In this document: piece after piece, positions 60,045 to 64,000 of the stretch | Position numbering within the stretch: the stretch's first letter is position 1 | Layout of the letters: every line of letters starts with the position of its first letter | NCBI GenBank assembly: GCA_023428025.1 | Contig: JAEYZN010000019.1 | Span: 42,501 to 106,500 of the forward strand | DNA: 64,000 nucleotides | DNA from: Bacillota bacterium | GTDB lineage: Bacteria; Bacillota; Clostridia; Christensenellales; SZUA-584 | Direction of reading: 5' to 3' | The notes under the pieces: model-generated | Databases searched by the model: none | The model's input: only the letters and a program-made list of their open reading frames with translations | What the model was told of the DNA's origin: nothing | Position numbers and translations under genes: made by a program

Positions 60045-61457
60045 ATGGATAACGACTATAAGAGCGATACGCCGGAAAACGGCGGTTCACCCGAAAACGA
60101 TCAGTCCATTAACGGACAAACACCAAACGGGTATTCCGGCGGTTTTTATCAGGATTATTACAATCAGCAGTGGCCGCCTCAACCGCCGGGCGGCTGGAAT
60201 GTCTACAATAACGCTCCCGCTCCCGAGCCTCCGGAACCCAAGAAAAAATCCGGCTGGCGGGCGTTAGCCGTGGTGCTGATGGTGGTTTGCCTGCTTGCGG
60301 GCGTTGCGGCCGGTACGTTTTTCTTGGCGCCGCTGCTCTCGCAATGGCAGGCCGTTGCGATGAATGACACGAACGATCTGCCCAAGGACAACACGCTGGA
60401 GCCCATCGAATCACAGGCTCCTCAGGCCACCAAGCCTGCGGAATCCAACGGCGAGACGCCTGAGATCGGCGGCGTTGCGCCAGATATTGACGCTGCGGCC
60501 AATCCCATCGTGGAGATAGCCAAAGAGGTCAGCCCGGCTGTGGTGGGCGTAACGGTCAGCGTGGACCAGCAGGTGTTGGGGCAACAGGAGAGTTCTCCAA
60601 TTGAGAGTGGTTATGGAACCGGCATCATCATCCGTGAAGACGGTTACATCGTCACCAACAACCATGTGGTGGCCGGCAGCAATTCCATTAAGGTGACGCT
60701 GTATGACGGAAAGGAATATCCGGCTAAGGTTCTCGGCACAGATGCGACAACAGATCTTGCGGTGCTGAAAATAGACGCGACAGGGCTCAAGGCCGCGGCG
60801 CTCGGCGACTCGGACGGCTTGCAGGTGGGCGAGACGGTGGTGGCCATCGGGAACCCGCTGGGCAGCGACCTGGCGGGCAGCGTGACATCGGGCATTGTCA
60901 GCGCTTTGGGGCGTGAAATATCGACCAACGGCTACAGCCAGAAGTATATACAGACAGACGCGGCGATCAATCCCGGCAACAGCGGCGGCGCATTGGTCAA
61001 CATCAAGGGAGAGGTCATCGGAATCAATACGCTGAAAAGCTATCTGGCCGGATACGATAATTACGGCGTTCCGATCGGTACCGAGGGCATCGGTTTCGCA
61101 ATCCCCATCAACACGGCAAAACCCATTGTGGAGCAATTGATGACGACCGGCAGCGTGGTGCGGCCCGGTATCGGCATCTCCTGCCTGGTGGATGAGACAA
61201 ATGCTTATAACCCCACCGGTTCTCCCTCGGGTGTAACGGTGGTTGAAGTGGTTGAAGGCGGTCCCGCGGATGTGGCTGGTCTGCAGCAAGGGGATATCAT
61301 CACGGCTATAGAGGGAAATGCCACCGAAACAGTGGATGCTTTGATGGGCGAGATACACGCTCACGCGATTGGCGATAAAATTGAACTGAGGGTTTGGCGC
61401 AACGGTCAGGAGTATAAAGCAACCGTGACAGTGGGTGACCTCAATAAAATGAATTAA
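60045..61457 (+). CDS. htrA: HtrA/DegP-like serine protease
   Basis: 470 aa. A Gln/Pro/Tyr/Asn-rich cytoplasmic head of about 70 residues, one membrane helix at about 74-102, a Pro/Glu-rich linker, then the trypsin-like protease with His207 (NNHVV), Asp237 (TDLAV) and Ser313 (GNSGG). A single PDZ domain ends the protein (GVTVVEVVEGGPADVAGLQQGDIITAIEG). Degrades misfolded proteins outside the membrane. GGGAGGATTAATATTT precedes the ATG. Confidence 0.95.
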   Translation: MDNDYKSDTPENGGSPENDQSINGQTPNGYSGGFYQDYYNQQWPPQPPGGWNVYNNAPAPEPPEPKKKSGWRALAVVLMVVCLLAGVAAGTFFLAPLLSQWQAVAMNDTNDLPKDNTLEPIESQAPQATKPAESNGETPEIGGVAPDIDAAANPIVEIAKEVSPAVVGVTVSVDQQVLGQQESSPIESGYGTGIIIREDGYIVTNNHVVAGSNSIKVTLYDGKEYPAKVLGTDATTDLAVLKIDATGLKAAALGDSDGLQVGETVVAIGNPLGSDLAGSVTSGIVSALGREISTNGYSQKYIQTDAAINPGNSGGALVNIKGEVIGINTLKSYLAGYDNYGVPIGTEGIGFAIPINTAKPIVEQLMTTGSVVRPGIGISCLVDETNAYNPTGSPSGVTVVEVVEGGPADVAGLQQGDIITAIEGNATETVDALMGEIHAHAIGDKIELRVWRNGQEYKATVTVGDLNKMN

Positions 61458-61480
61458 CACATGTAAAGCGTACGATGACA

Positions 61481-61517
61481 AAGCCCCGTTCACGGTAATG
61501 AGCGGGGCTTGCTGTTT
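61481..61517 (+). terminator. Intrinsic terminator after htrA
   Basis: AAGCCCCG pairs with CGGGGCTT over a 14-nt loop, followed by GCTGTTT. Confidence 0.7.
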
Positions 61518-61536
61518 ATACAGCAGAGTGAATCAT

Positions 61537-61665
61537 TTAAAGATCATCTGCGTCCTGTACTGGTTTGCCTTTGTCCTTGGAGCGGCCTGTATAACTGCCG
61601 AAGGGGTCGGCAGGGCTGTAATCATAAGATCCGGAAAGATCGAATTTCTTTCTTTTTTGTTTCAT
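61537..61665 (-). CDS. 42-residue small protein with GSYTG...VQDADDL motif
   Basis: A short gene on the minus strand. The ATG at 61665 has a perfect AGGAGGTG 7 bases upstream. The product starts with a basic run (MKQKRKKFDL), then DPFGSYTGR and ends KPVQDADDL. I recall similar small DxxGSYTG...PVQDADDL proteins in Bacillota; no function is known to me. No signal peptide or helix. It sits between convergent htrA and divergent aroE-like. Confidence 0.75.
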   Translation of the reverse strand: MKQKRKKFDLSGSYDYSPADPFGSYTGRSKDKGKPVQDADDL

Positions 61666-61795
61666 ATAAACACCTCCTGGATTATGTTGCCCATATATAC
61701 TTCATAATATCAAAGATGGCTTAGTAATCATCCGACAAAATTGTTTGATCTCCAATCAATCAAAAATCAGAGGTTTTTCTGATAAATCTCGCCGT

Positions 61796-61823
61796 TTGAT
61801 AAAAAAATAACGTATGTTATGAT
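61796..61823 (+). promoter_or_regulatory. Promoter of the aroE-like gene
   Basis: TTGATA, 16-bp spacer, TATGAT with TGT before it (TGn extension). Confidence 0.5.
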
Positions 61824-61869
61824 ACTAAATATTTTACTTAAAATATGGGCAACATGAACAGGGGCAACC

Positions 61870-62730
61870 ATGGATATGATTGATTTTGCAACATACGGAC
61901 TGATTGGGGCTGATATTGCCCGGTCATATGCACCCCGTATTTACAACGCGATTTTTGAAGAATTAGGAATTTGCGCTGTTTACATGCCGTATTCCGTCGC
62001 GAAGGAAAGGCTGCTCTCGGCGCTTCCTGTGATTCGGTCTGATTTTTCAGGACTGAACGTGACGGCTCCGTTCCGCCATGATATCATGACCCAGCTGGAC
62101 ACGATTGACGAATCGGCCCGCCGTGCGGGCACGGCCAATACGATCCGCGTTGAAAATGGCAAGCTGATAGGGCATAATACCGAGATGGTCGGATTTGAAC
62201 GCAGCCTGATTGGCTTTGCGGGGAATATGTATGACAAGGATGCCCTGCTTGTAGGGGCGGGTGATGTCGCACGCTCTGTGGCCAATGTGCTGCTGGAAAA
62301 AGGCGCTTTCCTGACAATCATATCACGCAATATTTCTCACGCGCATGATCTGAAGGACAAGCTGCAGAAGACCTATAACAAAAACCGGGTGCGCGTGGTC
62401 CGTTCTCTGACGCCGGCGGATCAGTTCGATTCGATATTCTCCACATCCTGTATCGATCTGGAAAGCCCGGAGTCTCAGATAACGATCCATCCGCATACTT
62501 ATCAGAGCTTTCGTTACGCGTACGATACATCCTATAAGTCCACCCAGTTTCTGAAAAAGGCGGCGAATTTCGGAGCGAAAACAAAGAACGGTTTTGATAT
62601 GTTGTTTTTCCAGGCGATTCGCTCGCTTGAGATATGGCTGGGGAAACAGATGGATTTATCGGTCATTATGCGCATACATGAAAGCGTCAGACAAAGCCTG
62701 GAGGAAAACTTGCAAGCAGCAGAGGTATAA
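61870..62730 (+). CDS. Shikimate dehydrogenase-like protein with altered catalytic residues
   Basis: 286 aa, AroE fold. The N-terminal substrate domain has GLIGADIARSYAPRIYNAIF, and the Rossmann part has LLVGAGDVARSVANVLL. In true AroE the catalytic pair is Lys (NVTxPxK) and Asp (NTD). Here they are Arg69 (LNVTAPFRHD) and Glu105 (GHNTEM). One of the two shikimate-binding Ser is Ala21. So it probably is not a normal shikimate dehydrogenase; a related polyol or quinate-like substrate, or a non-enzymatic role, is possible. AGGGGCAACC precedes the ATG. Confidence 0.8.
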   Translation: MDMIDFATYGLIGADIARSYAPRIYNAIFEELGICAVYMPYSVAKERLLSALPVIRSDFSGLNVTAPFRHDIMTQLDTIDESARRAGTANTIRVENGKLIGHNTEMVGFERSLIGFAGNMYDKDALLVGAGDVARSVANVLLEKGAFLTIISRNISHAHDLKDKLQKTYNKNRVRVVRSLTPADQFDSIFSTSCIDLESPESQITIHPHTYQSFRYAYDTSYKSTQFLKKAANFGAKTKNGFDMLFFQAIRSLEIWLGKQMDLSVIMRIHESVRQSLEENLQAAEV

Positions 62731-62733
62731 TGG

Positions 62734-62753
62734 AGCGCTTCGGCGCTTTTTCT
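62734..62753 (+). terminator. Intrinsic terminator after the aroE-like gene
   Basis: AGCGC-TTCG-GCGCT with a stable TTCG loop, then TTTTCTTT. It lies between convergent genes. Confidence 0.75.
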
Positions 62754-62760
62754 TTGCTTG

Positions 62761-63657
62761 TTAGTCGCCTGTTTGAACGGTCAGCTTTTCGCCATCGGTT
62801 AAAAACAGTATGTCGCCTGAAATATCTGTGCGATATATCTCAGCGTCTGCAGCCTGAAGCATCTCCAGAGTGGTTTGATGCGGATGACCATATTGATTAT
62901 CTTTGCCGCAGCTTATGACAGCGTAATCCGGTGTCACAGCATCAAGAAAAGCCTCGGTTGTACCGGTTGAGGAGCCGTGGTGCGCCACCTTCAAGACATC
63001 GGCATCAACATAATAGCGTGAATCCAGCATGGCACCTTCCGCCCATTCCTCCATATCGCCGGTAAACAGAAACTCGGTATCATAGTAATCGAGAAAAATA
63101 ACAACGCTTTCATTGTTGGCATCCTTGTCGGTCTCGGTCTCAGGGGATACCACGGTGCAGATGGCGTTCCCGAATTGAAATTCGAGACCGGCATAGGCTT
63201 CGTCAATTGGGATATCACGTGCGTCGATCGCCTCCATAAGCCTGGTGTAGGTTTGAGACTGTGAGGTCATATCGGGCATCAGCACACGGTTGACTTCGTA
63301 GCGCTCCACAATGCCTCGCATACCGCCGATATGATCGGCATGGGGGTGCGTGGCGACAAGTATATCGATGTCCTTGATGCCGCATTCGTCCAATTCTTCA
63401 AATATGGCAGCTGCATCCGATGACTCGCCTGCATCGATCAGCATGGTTTCGCCTGTATCCAATGTGACCAATATGCTGTCCGCCTGGCCGACATCAATGA
63501 ACAACACGGAAAGGAGCGCCCGGCCAATTCCAGCGGCAGTCTGTTGAACGGGGCGCTCCATGACATATTGTACGGCAATGATTGAAGCGGCAAAGATAAT
63601 CAATATGGTTACAAATAAAAATATGGACTGCTGCTTTTTGGATCGGCGACGATTCAT
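62761..63657 (-). CDS. ComEC-like metallo-beta-lactamase-fold hydrolase, secreted or anchored
   Basis: 298 aa. One N-terminal helix (about 11-31), then the MBL domain: SVLFIDVGQADSILV, ATHPHADHIGGM (HxHxDH), FLFTGDMEEWAE and KVAHHGSSTGTTEAFL. This is the stand-alone version of the ComEC C-terminal domain, probably acting outside the membrane on DNA or another phosphoester. The start is ATG at 63657 with GAGGAG about 7-8 bases upstream. Confidence 0.9.
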   Translation of the reverse strand: MNRRRSKKQQSIFLFVTILIIFAASIIAVQYVMERPVQQTAAGIGRALLSVLFIDVGQADSILVTLDTGETMLIDAGESSDAAAIFEELDECGIKDIDILVATHPHADHIGGMRGIVERYEVNRVLMPDMTSQSQTYTRLMEAIDARDIPIDEAYAGLEFQFGNAICTVVSPETETDKDANNESVVIFLDYYDTEFLFTGDMEEWAEGAMLDSRYYVDADVLKVAHHGSSTGTTEAFLDAVTPDYAVISCGKDNQYGHPHQTTLEMLQAADAEIYRTDISGDILFLTDGEKLTVQTGD

Positions 63658-64000
63658 TTACAACTCCTCTTTGCTCCGCTTATAGTAAAACCAGGATTTC
63701 TTTGCATCATACATTAATAGTAAAGGCTTCTTCGCTTGGGTGTCAATAGAATCGAACCGGGCTTAATATCACGGTTATAGGGGGCGCTGGGTTATCTGTA
63801 TAAGATAGGGTAACACTGTTTTTGACTATCCGGAAAATTGGGCGAAAAAGTGAAGAAAATCTGTATAAAAGACGTTGACAATATAGGAATGGTTTGATAA
63901 TATATTTGAGCGCTCGCTTGACAGGGAGCGGGAACGGAACCTTGAGAAGACAGAAAAGAGCTTAAAACCGGGTAAAAGAGGGCCTTGGAAAAGGGGCTTG
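63658..64000. other. Right-end intergenic region with outward promoter
   Basis: 343 bp with no gene supported. Holds a strong promoter near its end reading off the window. The text after it (GGAACCTTGAGAAGACAGAAAAGAGC) recalls leaders of rRNA operons, but no rRNA sequence is present here. Confidence 0.4.
63875..63903 (+). promoter_or_regulatory. Strong sigma-A promoter reading out of the window
   Basis: Perfect TTGACA, 17-bp spacer, TAATAT. Confidence 0.65.

Overview
The window looks like chromosomal DNA from an anaerobic, probably spore-forming member of the Bacillota (class Clostridia). The reasons are a selenium-dependent molybdenum hydroxylase system, iron-sulfur L-serine dehydratase with split subunits, a collagen-repeat protein with a sigma-K-like promoter, strong AGGAGG-type ribosome binding sites and the absence of aerobic respiration genes. 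The order or genus cannot be fixed from the sequence. There are no rRNA, tRNA, CRISPR, phage or insertion-sequence genes. Gene order is operonic, with many short overlaps.

Region 1 (1-5868): the tail of a DNA-metabolism gene, then selD-yedF-DUF3343-cysteine desulfurase (plus strand), facing yqeC-yqeB-xdhC-type (minus strand). Together they form the set known to supply and insert the labile selenium of molybdenum hydroxylases. Region 2 (6209-20765): ygeY, ygeW, carbamate kinase, ssnA, ygfK, xdhD, hyuA, a second PLP enzyme and ygeX. This is the anaerobic purine/urate degradation cluster known from gut bacteria. It is expected to turn the purine ring into diaminopropionate, then pyruvate and ammonia, with ATP from carbamoyl phosphate. 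Region 3 (20762-25185): a MocA-type cytidylyltransferase, two-subunit serine dehydratase, a YheO-type regulator and another amidohydrolase. Region 4 (25408-33327): molybdenum uptake and pterin cofactor synthesis (MoeA-like, moaC, modABC, moaA, MOSC, mog), a Crp/Fnr regulator and an NTP-transferase/HD fusion.

Region 5 (33446-46110): adenine deaminase with a coupled upstream small ORF, a BMP-type nucleoside/purine ABC importer (four genes), a three-subunit xanthine dehydrogenase and guanine deaminase. Regions 1-5 therefore join purine uptake, deamination, hydroxylation, ring opening and final cleavage with the supply of both metal cofactors, all within 46 kb. Region 6 (46156-63657) is mostly housekeeping or envelope: a frameshifted acetyltransferase, the collagen-like protein, YyaL, a PopT-type lipid carrier translocase, an Mrp ATPase, a cytochrome b5 lipoprotein paired with a four-histidine membrane cytochrome, a DnaJ/degenerate-GGDEF fusion, MutS2, DUF523, an OmpR-type two-component system with HtrA, a 42-residue small protein, an aberrant AroE homologue and a ComEC-like hydrolase. 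The window ends in a strong promoter reading out of the right edge.

Most interesting beyond known biology: the second PLP enzyme beside ygeX; a stem-loop repeat family whose stems covary and which contains the stop codons of two island genes; the small ORF coupled to adenine deaminase; the two-gene b5/diheme module; the DnaJ-GGDEF fusion; the AroE homologue with both catalytic residues substituted; and 11-bp-phased TGAAT repeats ahead of the two-component operon.
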